Shown in pieces: positions 47,966 to 56,557 of a stretch of 64,000 nucleotides of DNA. The notes beneath the pieces were generated by a model. That model saw only the letters and a program-made list of their open reading frames with translations. It did not search any database and was not told the DNA's origin. The stretch covers positions 33,390-97,389 of the forward strand of contig CASICK010000015.1 of assembly GCA_949373155.1 (NCBI GenBank), given 5' to 3'. The DNA is from an uncultured Synechococcus sp. (GTDB lineage: Bacteria > Cyanobacteriota > Cyanobacteriia > PCC-6307 > Cyanobiaceae). A program made the translations under genes and the position numbers. Positions within the stretch are counted from its first letter, which is position 1; the number at the start of each line of letters is the position of its first letter.

Positions 47966-48967
47966 TCACCGCATCTGTAGCCACTCGGCAGCATCACAAG
48001 CGTGGTAAGTGAGGATTAAATCGGCACCGGCACGCTTGAAGCTCAGCAAGGTCTCGAGGACCACCGCACGTTCATCAATCCATCCACGTTCGGCAGCCGC
48101 CTTCACCATTGAGTATTCGCCACTCACGTTGTAAGCAGCGATCGGAAGCTCTGACTCATCGCGCAGGCGGCAGATGATGTCCAGATACGCCAACCCTGGC
48201 TTCACCATCATGATGTCGGCACCTTCTTGTTCATCAAGCTGGGCCTCCGTGATGGCCTCGCGCGCATTGGCCGGATCCATCTGATAGGTGTCTTTGTTTT
48301 TCGGGATCACCTTCTCAGTGGTTGCTCGAGGAGCGGAATCGAGCGCCTCGCGAAACGGGCCGTAATAAGCGGAGGAATATTTTGCGGTGTAGCTGATGAT
48401 GCCGACGTGTTCGAAACCGGCGTCATCAAGGGCTTCACGAATGGCGCCAACGCGGCCGTCCATCATGTCGCTGGGTCCTATGAGATCAGCCCCGGCCTCC
48501 GCCTGCATCACAGCCTGCTTGCACAGCTGATCAATGGTTTCGTCGTTCAGCACGACGCCTTCTGGGCTCACAATCCCGTCGTGGCCATCACAGGAGTAAG
48601 GGTCGAGGGCAACGTCGGTCATGATTGCCATATCGGGGACATCCCTCTTGAGCTGACGAATTGCCCTGGGGATCAAACCGTTGGCATTGAAACTTTCTGA
48701 ACCGTCTTCCGTTTTCAGTCCTTCAGCCACCTTGGGGAAGAGCACCACACAGCGAATCCCCAGATCCCAGGCTCGCTGAACCTCAGAAGTCAAGCGATCG
48801 AGACTCCAGCGATTTGCGCCTGGCATGGCACCGATCGGCTCAACCTCAGCACCTTCATGAACAAACAGCGGATAAATAAAATCAGCTGGAAGCAATTGGT
48901 TTTCGCGCACCATGGCCCTTAAAGCCGGAGAGCGACGCAAACGGCGAGGGCGATAGGTGATCTCCAT
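47966..48967 (-). CDS. hemB: Delta-aminolevulinic acid dehydratase (porphobilinogen synthase)
   Basis: HemB condenses two 5-aminolevulinate molecules to porphobilinogen, feeding heme and chlorophyll synthesis. In the 333-residue protein the active-site lysines lie in YTAKYSS and MMVKPGLAYLDII. The TDVALDPYSCDGHDG segment lacks the three-cysteine zinc site, so it belongs to the magnesium-type enzymes of phototrophs. It follows the dnaJ homologue by 42 bases. Confidence 0.95.
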   Translation of the reverse strand: MEITYRPRRLRRSPALRAMVRENQLLPADFIYPLFVHEGAEVEPIGAMPGANRWSLDRLTSEVQRAWDLGIRCVVLFPKVAEGLKTEDGSESFNANGLIPRAIRQLKRDVPDMAIMTDVALDPYSCDGHDGIVSPEGVVLNDETIDQLCKQAVMQAEAGADLIGPSDMMDGRVGAIREALDDAGFEHVGIISYTAKYSSAYYGPFREALDSAPRATTEKVIPKNKDTYQMDPANAREAITEAQLDEQEGADIMMVKPGLAYLDIICRLRDESELPIAAYNVSGEYSMVKAAAERGWIDERAVVLETLLSFKRAGADLILTYHACDAAEWLQMR

Positions 48968-49009
48968 TAAAAAGGTCTGACAACAGATACCGAAATCGTA
49001 AATCCCGCC

Positions 49010-49987
49010 TCAGAGGGTGGCGTTCTGAATCCACTGTTGACGCGGATCTCCTTCTCTGCTGCCCTGAAACTGTTCAAGCAGCTCACGCTGTTCGTCTGAC
49101 CACTGCTGGGGCCATTGAAGATCAAGGGTGAGCAGTAGATCTCCACGACCTGACTTTCCTGGCCAGCCTTTTCCGCGTAAGCGAAGGCTCTTTCCTGGAG
49201 CTGTGCCAGGCGGGATGGTGACGTCCACCTCACCATCGGGAGTCATGACCTTGATCATTCCGCCTAGAGCAAGTTCGTCAAAGGCAACGGGCAATTCAGC
49301 TCGCAACTGATCGCCATCCAGAGTCCAGATCGGATGAGATTGAACTTCAATCACGAGATAAAGATCACCTCGACGACCCGTACCCGGTTGAACATTTCCC
49401 TTGCCCTTAAGCCGAAGCTTCGAACCACTCTTCACGCCAGGCGGGATCCGAACCTGAACCCGCTCATCGTTGACAGACAAGGTGCGCTCCCCCCCTCGAA
49501 ACGCCTCCGAAAACGTCACCTTGACCGCTGCTTCCGCATCAAGGTTGATTGGTGCTCTCGATCCACCGCGGGGGAAACCGCCGCCAGGGAAACCGCCGCC
49601 ATACCCCGCGGCAGCAGAGCCACCTCCGGCTCCACCACCGAAGCGGCCGAGAAGATCATTAATGAAATCGTCAAAATTGCCGTAGCGGCCAAAATCAACA
49701 TCCACTCCTGTGGGGCCTGAGCCACCACCAGGCATACCTGCCTGGTTCCAATATTGGCCAAATTGTTCGTAGCGACGGCGCTTCTCAGGATCAGAAAGCA
49801 CCTCATAGGCTTCACTCACCTCCTTAAAACGCGCTTCAGCGTCCTGATCGTCTGGATTCACATCGGGGTGATATTGACGAGCCAACTTGCGAAAAGCACG
49901 CTTCACCGTGTCGGCGTCTGCACTGCGTTCCACACCCAGCACTTTGAAGTAATCGCGGTAGCCACTGCCGGCCATGGAATTCATCAA
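49010..49987 (-). CDS. DnaJ-type co-chaperone (type II/CbpA-like)
   Basis: This 325-residue co-chaperone of DnaK has a J domain at residues about 9-75 with HPD in YHPDVNPDDQDAEARFKEVS, then a Gly-rich linker and two beta-barrel C-terminal substrate-binding domains. It lacks the zinc-finger CXXCXGXG repeats of type I DnaJ. It precedes hemB on the same strand and is divergent from the secreted thioredoxin-like gene. Confidence 0.9.
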   Translation of the reverse strand: MMNSMAGSGYRDYFKVLGVERSADADTVKRAFRKLARQYHPDVNPDDQDAEARFKEVSEAYEVLSDPEKRRRYEQFGQYWNQAGMPGGGSGPTGVDVDFGRYGNFDDFINDLLGRFGGGAGGGSAAAGYGGGFPGGGFPRGGSRAPINLDAEAAVKVTFSEAFRGGERTLSVNDERVQVRIPPGVKSGSKLRLKGKGNVQPGTGRRGDLYLVIEVQSHPIWTLDGDQLRAELPVAFDELALGGMIKVMTPDGEVDVTIPPGTAPGKSLRLRGKGWPGKSGRGDLLLTLDLQWPQQWSDEQRELLEQFQGSREGDPRQQWIQNATL

Positions 49988-50090
49988 CCCGTAGGGCTGC
50001 CCATCAGATCCAAAGAACAGTTTCGTCCGTGGATGCGGACCGGAGCAATGGCGGGATGCCCGAACGACAGAGCGTTCTTAGATTTAGTGA

Positions 50091-50459
50091 ATGGTTGAAA
50101 TCAGCAAACTGTTGCCTGTGTTGGCATCTTTGGCGGCGCTCGCGCTTCCATGTTCAGCGACAGCGGCACCCAATCCGACAGACCTGGCAGACCACCTCAG
50201 TACAAGCAAGGCCTTGTACTACGGGTCTTGGCGCTGTCCTGCCTGCATCACGCAAACCGGATTGTTTGGCGATGCAGCGAACAAACTTCCCTACGTGGAA
50301 TGCGCGAAACCCAAGGAGCTTCCGATTCAAGCGGCAGCCTGTAAAACAGCCAAAATTCGCGCGTATCCCACTTGGATTCTTGAAAACGGCCAGCGCCGAG
50401 AGGGGGTTCAAACCCTCGAGCAACTCAAGGTGTGGACATCCATGCCAGCCCATCCTTAA
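50091..50459 (+). CDS. Secreted thioredoxin-like protein with CPAC motif
   Basis: This 122-residue protein has a signal peptide to about residue 26 (LALPCSATAAPN), then a thioredoxin-fold core with the redox motif WRCPACITQTGLFG (CXXC at about 49-52) and a cis-Pro-like YPTWILENGQRREG. Additional cysteines occur at about 70 and 83. It resembles the thioredoxin domain linked to VKOR in cyanobacteria, suggesting periplasmic disulfide work. It lies 3 bases before the SulP gene. Confidence 0.78.
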   Translation: MVEISKLLPVLASLAALALPCSATAAPNPTDLADHLSTSKALYYGSWRCPACITQTGLFGDAANKLPYVECAKPKELPIQAAACKTAKIRAYPTWILENGQRREGVQTLEQLKVWTSMPAHP

Positions 50460-50462
50460 TCC

Positions 50463-52109
50463 ATGGCGCGTCCAAAACTGGCCTTAATTCACGGCTTCAG
50501 CTGGAGGCACTGGAGAGGAGATTTACTGGGCGGCCTCACGGCAGCCGTGGTGGCCCTACCCCTAGCCCTTGCATTCGGAAACGCAGCACTGGGGCCAGGC
50601 GGGGCCATTTATGGGCTGTACGGAGCGATCATTACGGGCTTTTTGGCCGCTCTTTTTGGCGGTACTCCTGCACAAGTCACGGGTCCTACTGGGCCGATGA
50701 GCGTCACCGTTGCCGGAGTGATTGGAACACTCGCAGCCGTTGGGATTTCTCGGGAGCTTGGAAGCAATGAATTACTCCCACTCGTCATGGGAGCCGTCTT
50801 AATCGGCGGGCTGATTCAGATTCTGATGGGGGTTCTGCGCCTTGGTCGCTACATCACTCTGGTTCCTTATTCCGTGGTGTCGGGCTTCATGTCTGGCATC
50901 GGGGTAATTATTCTCTGCCTACAAATTGGACCCTTATTAGGAATCAAGACCCAGGGCGGAGTAATCACTTCGCTAGGAACAGTTTTTAGTCAATTTACAC
51001 CAAATACAGCTGCGTTACTGGTCGGCGCATTGACGCTGACAGTGGTTTTTTTAACCCCCAAGAGACTCAGCACTTGGGTGCCATCGCCACTGATTGCCTT
51101 GGTAGTGATTACACCTCTTTCCATGCTGTTGTTTCAAGACGGGATCCCCCGAATCGGAACCATTCCAGAAGGTGGATTGAATTTCAGCCTGCCTAATCTC
51201 AAAGATCACTTTCCGGTCTTATTACGCGCTGGTCTTGTGCTCGCCGTACTCGGTGCAATTGACTCGCTACTCACATCACTTGTAGCCGATAACATCAGCC
51301 AAACTCGTCACCACTCCAACAGAGAACTGATCGGGCAAGGCATTGCCAACAGCGTTGCTGGACTGTTCAACGGACTACCTGGGGCCGGAGCAACGATGCG
51401 TACGGTCATCAATATCAAATCAGGAGGCCGAACTCCCATCTCAGGGATGGCGCATTCAGTCTTTTTACTTGTGCTGCTGCTAGGAGCTGGGCCTCTAGCC
51501 GAAAGCATTCCAGAGGCATTGTTAGCAGGGATATTAATCAAAGTAGGCCTAGATATTATTGACTGGGGATTCCTCTTAAGAGCACACCGTCTCTCCATCA
51601 AAACGGCGCTTGTGATGTGGGGTGTTTTGCTGATGACCGTGTTCTGGGATCTCATCGGCGCAGTCCTTGTTGGCATGTTCGTTGCCAACCTTTTAACCAT
51701 TGAATCGATCACAACGCATCAGCTTGAAAGCATGAGTTCAGAAGATAGTTCTCAGCTCGATCAAGAAGAGCAGCATCTACTCGATCGTTGTGGAGATGCA
51801 CTCATGCTGTTTCGATTAGAGGGACCACTGAGTTTTGGAGCCGCAAAAGGAATTAGCGAACGCATGACCCAAATCAGGCAGTACAAAATACTTTTACTTG
51901 ATGTGACAGACGTTCCTCATCTTGGAATCACCGCCACATTGGCGATCGAAAGAATGGTGGAGGAAGCAGAGCACCATGAACGTCAGGTTCTGATCGCGGG
52001 TGCCAATGCAAAGGTCAAAGCGCGTCTGGAACAATTCCGAATCCACGAGCTCACTGGAAGCAGAAGAGAAGCCTTGGCCCATGCAGCTCAAGAACTAGAC
52101 CCGAATTAA
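50463..52109 (+). CDS. SulP family anion transporter, BicA-like
   Basis: This 548-residue membrane protein has about 10-12 helices and a C-terminal STAS domain (about 440-545). The N-terminal GGLTAAVVALPLALAFGNAA and TGPTGPMSVTVAGV are SulP hallmarks. The closest known cyanobacterial type is BicA, a low-affinity Na-dependent bicarbonate transporter, but sulfate transport cannot be excluded from the sequence. It begins three bases after the secreted thioredoxin-like gene. Confidence 0.88.
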   Translation: MARPKLALIHGFSWRHWRGDLLGGLTAAVVALPLALAFGNAALGPGGAIYGLYGAIITGFLAALFGGTPAQVTGPTGPMSVTVAGVIGTLAAVGISRELGSNELLPLVMGAVLIGGLIQILMGVLRLGRYITLVPYSVVSGFMSGIGVIILCLQIGPLLGIKTQGGVITSLGTVFSQFTPNTAALLVGALTLTVVFLTPKRLSTWVPSPLIALVVITPLSMLLFQDGIPRIGTIPEGGLNFSLPNLKDHFPVLLRAGLVLAVLGAIDSLLTSLVADNISQTRHHSNRELIGQGIANSVAGLFNGLPGAGATMRTVINIKSGGRTPISGMAHSVFLLVLLLGAGPLAESIPEALLAGILIKVGLDIIDWGFLLRAHRLSIKTALVMWGVLLMTVFWDLIGAVLVGMFVANLLTIESITTHQLESMSSEDSSQLDQEEQHLLDRCGDALMLFRLEGPLSFGAAKGISERMTQIRQYKILLLDVTDVPHLGITATLAIERMVEEAEHHERQVLIAGANAKVKARLEQFRIHELTGSRREALAHAAQELDPN

Positions 52110-52223
52110 CAGCATCAAGGCAACTACAAAAGGTAGTATTTATACCCAATAGCTAAACGCTGTAGCCGTAAGCACGCGGCAGGCAGGGATTGTCGACAAA
52201 ATAATCGAACAAATTAAGTCTCC

Positions 52224-52319
52224 ATGGAAATCCTCACTGCTCTTGCCATTGCACCATTTCTAGCCGCACTAGTACTAGGCGCAAGAGAAGCCGAGCTCGA
52301 CGAGCAAAACAATCGCTAA
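52224..52319 (+). CDS. Single-helix mini-protein (31 aa)
   Basis: ATG at 52224 opens a 31-codon frame: a hydrophobic helix MEILTALAIAPFLAALVLGA and a charged tail REAELDEQNNR. It resembles other short one-helix proteins of marine Synechococcus. No convincing Shine-Dalgarno is seen. The function is unknown. Confidence 0.5.
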   Translation: MEILTALAIAPFLAALVLGAREAELDEQNNR

Positions 52320-52659
52320 GCGCAAAAGTGTGCAGCTGAGCAGACCTCTTTCATCATGCCTTGTGTTCATATCTCCTTAATTTCCAATGTCTCAAAAATC
52401 CATCAATGACCTAGCGGCATATGTTCTGAGAGTTCCAAGTCCGAAAAGTTGATATTTCCGGCCTATTAATTCATTCAGCGCCTTGCAATCACAAATGGAG
52501 CCGATGAAAGCCCTTAAGTGACTTAAATACAACCCCAACACATATTAATCCCTATGCAAGGGCCTTTAACTTCGAAACGAGTAAGTAAAAAAGCTATCAA
52601 GCGAATAGCCGATCAGAACAAAAAGCCTAAATATCGTCGTGCTTACTATGCAGGAAAGA
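52320..52659. other. 340-base gap without gene
   Basis: This stretch is AT-rich and holds only short shadow frames. The sequence ACTTAAATACAACCCC near 52520 and TATTAATCCCTATG near 52545 could be -10-like boxes, but I see no -35 partner. No terminator or tRNA is found. Confidence 0.4.
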
Positions 52660-52842
52660 TCAGAAGAAAGCCTGTCCAGAAAGCCAGTGGCCATAGGGCC
52701 TCGTAGACGCCTCAGCAAAGGCCAAGTACATCGTGATACCAATGCCGAGAAGCGTGATGCAAATGCCACCGGTGATGGCGATATCGTAAACAGCACGGAT
52801 CTCAGACAGGCTTTGGCCAGGCAGGGAGGAGCGTTGAGCCAT
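52660..52842 (-). CDS. Small membrane protein (60 aa)
   Basis: On the minus strand an ATG at 52842 opens a 60-codon frame with LSEIRAVYDIAITGG and the hydrophobic helix ICITLLGIGITMYLAFAEAS (about residues 28-47). AGGT lies upstream at a plausible Shine-Dalgarno distance. The pattern of a short N-terminal acidic part plus one helix resembles marine Synechococcus proteins, but I cannot assign a function. Confidence 0.65.
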   Translation of the reverse strand: MAQRSSLPGQSLSEIRAVYDIAITGGICITLLGIGITMYLAFAEASTRPYGHWLSGQAFF

Positions 52843-53118
52843 TGACCTGAACGAAAGCTACAGATCAGTTATGAAGCACCTGAGAAAATAAAACAGGCTT
52901 CATTGACGAAGCTCATCAATTCGTTTCATGACGCAACATGCCTTGGGGTCTTGCTGATAACGAAGGTGACTTTAGAAAAGCAAGAACCCATAGAACTTTG
53001 ATTCAACTACGACCAAACCAAGAACAAGAGCAAGAGTCCTTGGTCAGTCATCTAAAAATCTGGATTTAAATCTTGAACCGAACCATGAATCACCTGGCCA
53101 GCAAGATCAGGTCTTTCT

Positions 53119-53391
53119 TTATCGAACGGGGGGGTAACAGCGCTGCCAACCGGCTTCACGCATGGTGTCCCAGGTATCGACGGCCTGATGACGAAGCATC
53201 CGACGACGCGAAAGGGGGACTGGTGGATAGGGCGGTTTCCATTGAAACGTCCTTAACGCGATCAATTCGCCATCAGCAGAGTTGCCAGCAGACTGAAAAT
53301 GCACCAGTTGCTGTTGAAGCTCGTTGGAGAGCCAACCCTCACCACCAGGGATGTCTGGTAGTCGCTTTGAATCGGGGCGAAGACGTGGCAT
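53119..53391 (-). CDS. DUF1651 family protein
   Basis: This 90-residue protein carries the DUF1651 signature: a Pro-rich PPYPPVPLSRRRMLRHQAVD block and a C-terminal WDTMREAGWQRCYPPVR. DUF1651 is a small family frequent in marine picocyanobacteria, with unknown function. A plus-strand frame over the same bases (53073-53435) has no matching features and is rejected. Confidence 0.75.
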   Translation of the reverse strand: MPRLRPDSKRLPDIPGGEGWLSNELQQQLVHFQSAGNSADGELIALRTFQWKPPYPPVPLSRRRMLRHQAVDTWDTMREAGWQRCYPPVR

Positions 53392-53527
53392 TAATTAATT
53401 ATGACCGATTCAACCGAAATCGGCAGAATCAATAATCAACAACAGATATGTGTACTAATTCAGGAGCAAACGAACCGCAGCCGTTGAAGCCATCACAAAA
53501 CCAAAGCATTCCGAATAGCAAAACTCC

Positions 53528-54028
53528 TCATCGAATCACAACAGGAGTGCCCACCTCAACCTGACGAAAGACCTCAATAACGTCGCTATTCAGCATTCTG
53601 ATGCAGCCCAAACTTGCAGCAGCACGAAGGTGGACCCACCTTGGCCAAGCCGTTCCATGAACGGCATAAACTTTTCCATCTGCAGCAGACTTTAAATAAG
53701 GCATAAATCGAACACCAACTGGATCATTAGGGCCAGCAGGGAAGACTTTGCGATGAGATTTTGAATAATAAGTAGGGTCTTTCACTTTTTTTAGAATGCT
53801 ATAAACACCGGGAATCGTGGGAGATTCAGGTGCTCCAATCGCAATCGGATATCTTTTGATCACATTTCCTGAATCTTTAAGCCAAAGGTAGCGTTCCTTG
53901 AGGCTCACCTCAATCTCGATCTGAGCTTTAGCCTCAAGTGAAGCCGCACAAGTTAGGGCAAAGCAGCCCACTGAAGCGGCCAGAAAAACATTCAAAAGAG
54001 ACTTCGGCAGACGCATGGTTACAATCAA
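53528..54028 (-). CDS. L,D-transpeptidase (YkuD family)
   Basis: This 166-residue protein would crosslink peptidoglycan via meso-diaminopimelate bridges in the periplasm. It has a signal peptide (about 1-35) and a YkuD domain, with the conserved block AVHGTAWPRW (His124) and the active-site segment SLGCIRM (Cys142). The usual SHGC is SLGC here; the preceding residue is less conserved, so activity is still likely. The frame allows a start at Met5 (54016). Confidence 0.85.
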   Translation of the reverse strand: MIVTMRLPKSLLNVFLAASVGCFALTCAASLEAKAQIEIEVSLKERYLWLKDSGNVIKRYPIAIGAPESPTIPGVYSILKKVKDPTYYSKSHRKVFPAGPNDPVGVRFMPYLKSAADGKVYAVHGTAWPRWVHLRAAASLGCIRMLNSDVIEVFRQVEVGTPVVIR

Positions 54029-54105
54029 AAAGTTTTGAGTACTCTAAATCAATTAACAGCTTAAATAAGCCATAAATAAATGCAGGAAGACTTGCAAGGC
54101 GAGAA

Positions 54106-54330
54106 TCAAGAATCAGCAGCTTGTTCATCTTCTACAAGACGCTTAGAATCCACAAATTCTTTGATAATTCTTTTATAGATACTTGCAATCACCACACCTT
54201 CAGCATTTCGCAAAACCACAGAGTCGATTCCAACAGAGCTTTTAGATAAATCCACCTCATCCTCATGCTTGATTTTATCTTGGGATATTGCAAATTCAAT
54301 TGCTGGCTTAAATGAGAATGAGCTAGACAT
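54106..54330 (-). CDS. Hypothetical protein (74 aa)
   Basis: ATG at 54330, with AGG at Shine-Dalgarno distance, opens a 74-codon frame: MSSSFSFKPAIEFAISQDKI, then an Asp/Glu-rich stretch and a C-terminal Lys-rich helix IIKEFVDSKRLVEDEQAADS. No membrane segment or known motif is seen. A frame extension to 54447 starts without support. It precedes the L,D-transpeptidase on the same strand. Confidence 0.5.
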   Translation of the reverse strand: MSSSFSFKPAIEFAISQDKIKHEDEVDLSKSSVGIDSVVLRNAEGVVIASIYKRIIKEFVDSKRLVEDEQAADS

Positions 54331-54571
54331 CAACCTGGTGCATCTCCGACCAAGCTGACAGGAGGACACAACACTGGCAGCAAATACGGTTTTACTTAAG
54401 ACAGCAAAAGACAAAGCCGACACGTCAACCAGCCAACCATCATTCAAAGCTGATCACTGATGACCACAGGGTTTTGTTGAAATAATGAGCTCAAGGAATG
54501 TCCTTGGTACGGCTTATTTCAACCAAATGACACTTATCACAAGTTGATAGAGCAAAGATGGGCAGTTATGC

Positions 54572-54736
54572 CTATCGCCTAAGGGATACTTGGCTCATTA
54601 GAACAATCAAGTGATATTTCCACGCAATGAAGCTCGATAGTGCTAATGCCCATCCAATGGGAAGCCTGATCCACGACGGAACGCATACACCCTTCCACGC
54701 CTTGGCCTGCCCCCTCAACCCACGCGTGGTTCGCAT
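54572..54736 (-). CDS. Possible small membrane protein (54 aa)
   Basis: This frame starts at ATG 54736 and has an Arg-rich N-terminus (MRTTRGLRGQAKAWKG) and one hydrophobic helix (LPIGWALALSSFIAW). No Shine-Dalgarno is visible and I know no relative. The gap 54331-54960 contains nothing else coding. The call rests only on composition. Confidence 0.25.
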   Translation of the reverse strand: MRTTRGLRGQAKAWKGVCVPSWIRLPIGWALALSSFIAWKYHLIVLMSQVSLRR

Positions 54737-54800
54737 CGGCAAAAAGAGATAAGCGGCTAAGAAGGCACGCAAATAGGGCCTAACTCTTTAAGAACAACAA

Positions 54801-54823
54801 GAGGGTTTCTCGAAGAAGCCCTC
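54801..54823. other. Long stem in the 54.3-54.9 kb gap
   Basis: GAGGGTTTCT (54801-54810) pairs with AGAAGCCCTC in 54813-54823 around a tiny loop, allowing one G-T pair. No U tract follows on either strand, so it is not a classic terminator. It may be part of an untranslated RNA or a relic. Confidence 0.3.
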
Positions 54824-54911
54824 GGCTGCAAAAGATCGCCTTTACGGCACAGAGGCAGCGGAGTTTTGTTCAAAGCTCAGCCACCTAGGCATTCGATAGA
54901 CCAGCTAACAA

Positions 54912-54938
54912 TAAAAAAACCCCACTGAAAGCGGGGTG
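54912..54938 (-). terminator. Terminator on the minus strand
   Basis: On the minus strand ACCCCGC and GTGGGGT pair around TTTCA, followed by seven T. It lies about 22 bases after the stop of the hypothetical gene at 54961 and supports that gene's transcription. Confidence 0.85.
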
Positions 54939-54960
54939 TAACTCAGCGATCGAAGCGGCG

Positions 54961-55221
54961 TTAACTTCCGGTGGAAGCAAGCTTCGTTGGGGAAAGGTGT
55001 GCAGAGGTGTAATCAATGCCCTCAGAATGGGCAGCAAAACAACGCTGAGCATCCTGAAGACGTTGTGCCTTCAGCTCTTTCTCTTTGATCAGGAGGAGGG
55101 TGTTCATGGGAACGACCGACAGCGCCTCAAACCCCGTTGCTTGTTTGAGATCGGACTGCGTCCCCTTCTGGGGACCAACGTCTTTCAAATATAAGGGACA
55201 AAACGCGAATTCAAAAGCCAT
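54961..55221 (-). CDS. Hypothetical protein (86 aa, start uncertain)
   Basis: The frame contains a Leu/Ile-rich helix and a charged end: MNTLLLIKEKELKAQRLQDA, then CFAAHSEGIDYTSAHLSPTK. It may start at ATG 55221 (MAFEFAFCPLY) or at Met39, position 55107. No Shine-Dalgarno stands out at either. The downstream terminator on the same strand supports a real gene. The family is unknown. Confidence 0.5.
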   Translation of the reverse strand: MAFEFAFCPLYLKDVGPQKGTQSDLKQATGFEALSVVPMNTLLLIKEKELKAQRLQDAQRCFAAHSEGIDYTSAHLSPTKLASTGS

Positions 55222-55409
55222 GAACCGAACATTCGATGGCGTAACAACCGATCACTCGTCACACCACAAGGTTTGAGACCCAAGAGCCCACCCCAGGGAG
55301 CTGGTAACCGGTCGAAAGCTGCACTCCATCGTCCATGGGGAACAGACAACATTTGTGGTCCGTAAGCTGAGCCCTGAGATACTTGGCGTTGAAGGCGGGA
55401 GTCCCTTTA

Positions 55410-55781
55410 ATGGCAGGAAAATCTGGCTTCACTCAAAGCGAATTTGACGAAATCAAGCGCCTTTATGTTGAGGAAGGAAGAACCTTTTCTCAAATCGCCA
55501 AAGTCATTGGGAAAGGTAGTGAAAATTCAGTTCGGAATTCCTTAGTAAAAGCACGGGTGAATCGAGCTTCAATTGGGGAGAGAAAACTCGAAAGATTCAA
55601 ATCAGGGCAGAAGTATGGAAGGATCACCCTGCTCACAAGACTCGTAAAATCAAAGAAACTTAGATACCACGTCGTTTGCGATTGCGGTTATGAATTCGAC
55701 GTCGATCCATACTTTCTGACACTTCCAGATGACCATAAAGACAACATTTCCCAATGTCAAAAATGCAGACCCCAAAAGTAA
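55410..55781 (+). CDS. HTH/zinc-ribbon DNA-binding-like protein
   Basis: ATG at 55410 gives a 123-residue protein. The N-terminal half (FTQSEFDEIKRLYVEEGRTF, then FSQIAKVIGKGSENSVRNSL) looks like a helix-turn-helix of the sort seen in phage and homing proteins. The C-terminal half has CDCGYEF and CQKC, a Cys-X-Cys...Cys-X2-Cys set for one zinc. A longer frame from TTG 55383 is less likely. I do not know its target; it may be a mobile-element remnant. Confidence 0.65.
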   Translation: MAGKSGFTQSEFDEIKRLYVEEGRTFSQIAKVIGKGSENSVRNSLVKARVNRASIGERKLERFKSGQKYGRITLLTRLVKSKKLRYHVVCDCGYEFDVDPYFLTLPDDHKDNISQCQKCRPQK

Positions 55782-55962
55782 AAATATTAATTCAACATAA
55801 GCCCTCTTTGTACACCGATAAACTCAGCCCGAGGCTAAAAGTGTTAAAGAACAAACCCAGACCACTGTTACTTCACTTCATCTAAAACCAAAGAGAACTT
55901 GGCCAGCAAGGTTATACACATCTCTGGGGATTCCTCTCCACCACTCTCCCCACTCAAGTGGT

Positions 55963-56226
55963 TCACATCAAATGGAGACGGAACGTAGCCCGGTCAACAC
56001 GACGAACATTAGCCTCAATTGTTGTCCAGCCCAGGCGCTGATGTGCGGTATATCGATGGCAACCATTGAATCCATAGAGCTTGCCCTCAAACTCAATGAG
56101 ATCAACAGGCTCTTGAAGCCCAATCTCACTGATACTTTTCATCAGATCATCCACTTTGCCTTCATCGATCACGCTCTCATGAGGACGATTAATCGCCTCA
56201 AACGACACCACAACACGCTTTTTCAT
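55963..56226 (-). CDS. srx: Sulfiredoxin
   Basis: Sulfiredoxin uses ATP to reduce the overoxidised cysteine of 2-Cys peroxiredoxins. The 87-residue protein has the ParB/Srx fold and the catalytic motif FNGCHRYTAHQRLG with Cys56. Canonical cyanobacterial Srx has F-G/S-GCHR, so Asn is a small variant. It belongs to oxidative-stress defence. Confidence 0.85.
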   Translation of the reverse strand: MKKRVVVSFEAINRPHESVIDEGKVDDLMKSISEIGLQEPVDLIEFEGKLYGFNGCHRYTAHQRLGWTTIEANVRRVDRATFRLHLM

Positions 56227-56314
56227 CGATCAACCCTTAGCTGGAATGAAATGATCCATGATGCATGGGGAAAGGCTTCCGACCAGAAGATTGAAGCGGC
56301 CATCTGTGACTGGT

Positions 56315-56557
56315 TCACCGCCACGAGCGGACGGACGCAAACAGATTTCGAGCCTGTTTCAGTATCTGCTGAAGAAGACTGAGCTGTTGAGGTCGCCTTG
56401 GCCGTTGCAAAACCGTGGCCTGCAGCATTGGTCGTGCAGATTCGAACCCATCGAAGGCCGTCAGGGCTTCCCTAGCCCCTTCAAGATCATGCTGAAGGGC
56501 GCGCTGATTGACCTGAGGACTGTGGTGTGACTGCGAGCGGTTGCGAACGGAAGACAT
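56315..56557 (-). CDS. Hypothetical protein (80 aa)
   Basis: ATG at 56557, with GGAG at ten bases upstream, opens an 80-codon frame: MSSVRNRSQSHHSPQVNQRA, then a helical region LEGAREALTAFDGFESA and a basic C-terminus. A longer frame to 56608 is possible. No motif or relative is recognised. It is upstream of sulfiredoxin on the same strand, but 89 bases apart. Confidence 0.45.
   Translation of the reverse strand: MSSVRNRSQSHHSPQVNQRALQHDLEGAREALTAFDGFESARPMLQATVLQRPRRPQQLSLLQQILKQARNLFASVRSWR

Noticed and set aside
53073..53435. 120-codon plus-strand frame
   Set aside because: The minus strand here encodes a DUF1651 protein with a recognisable C-terminus.
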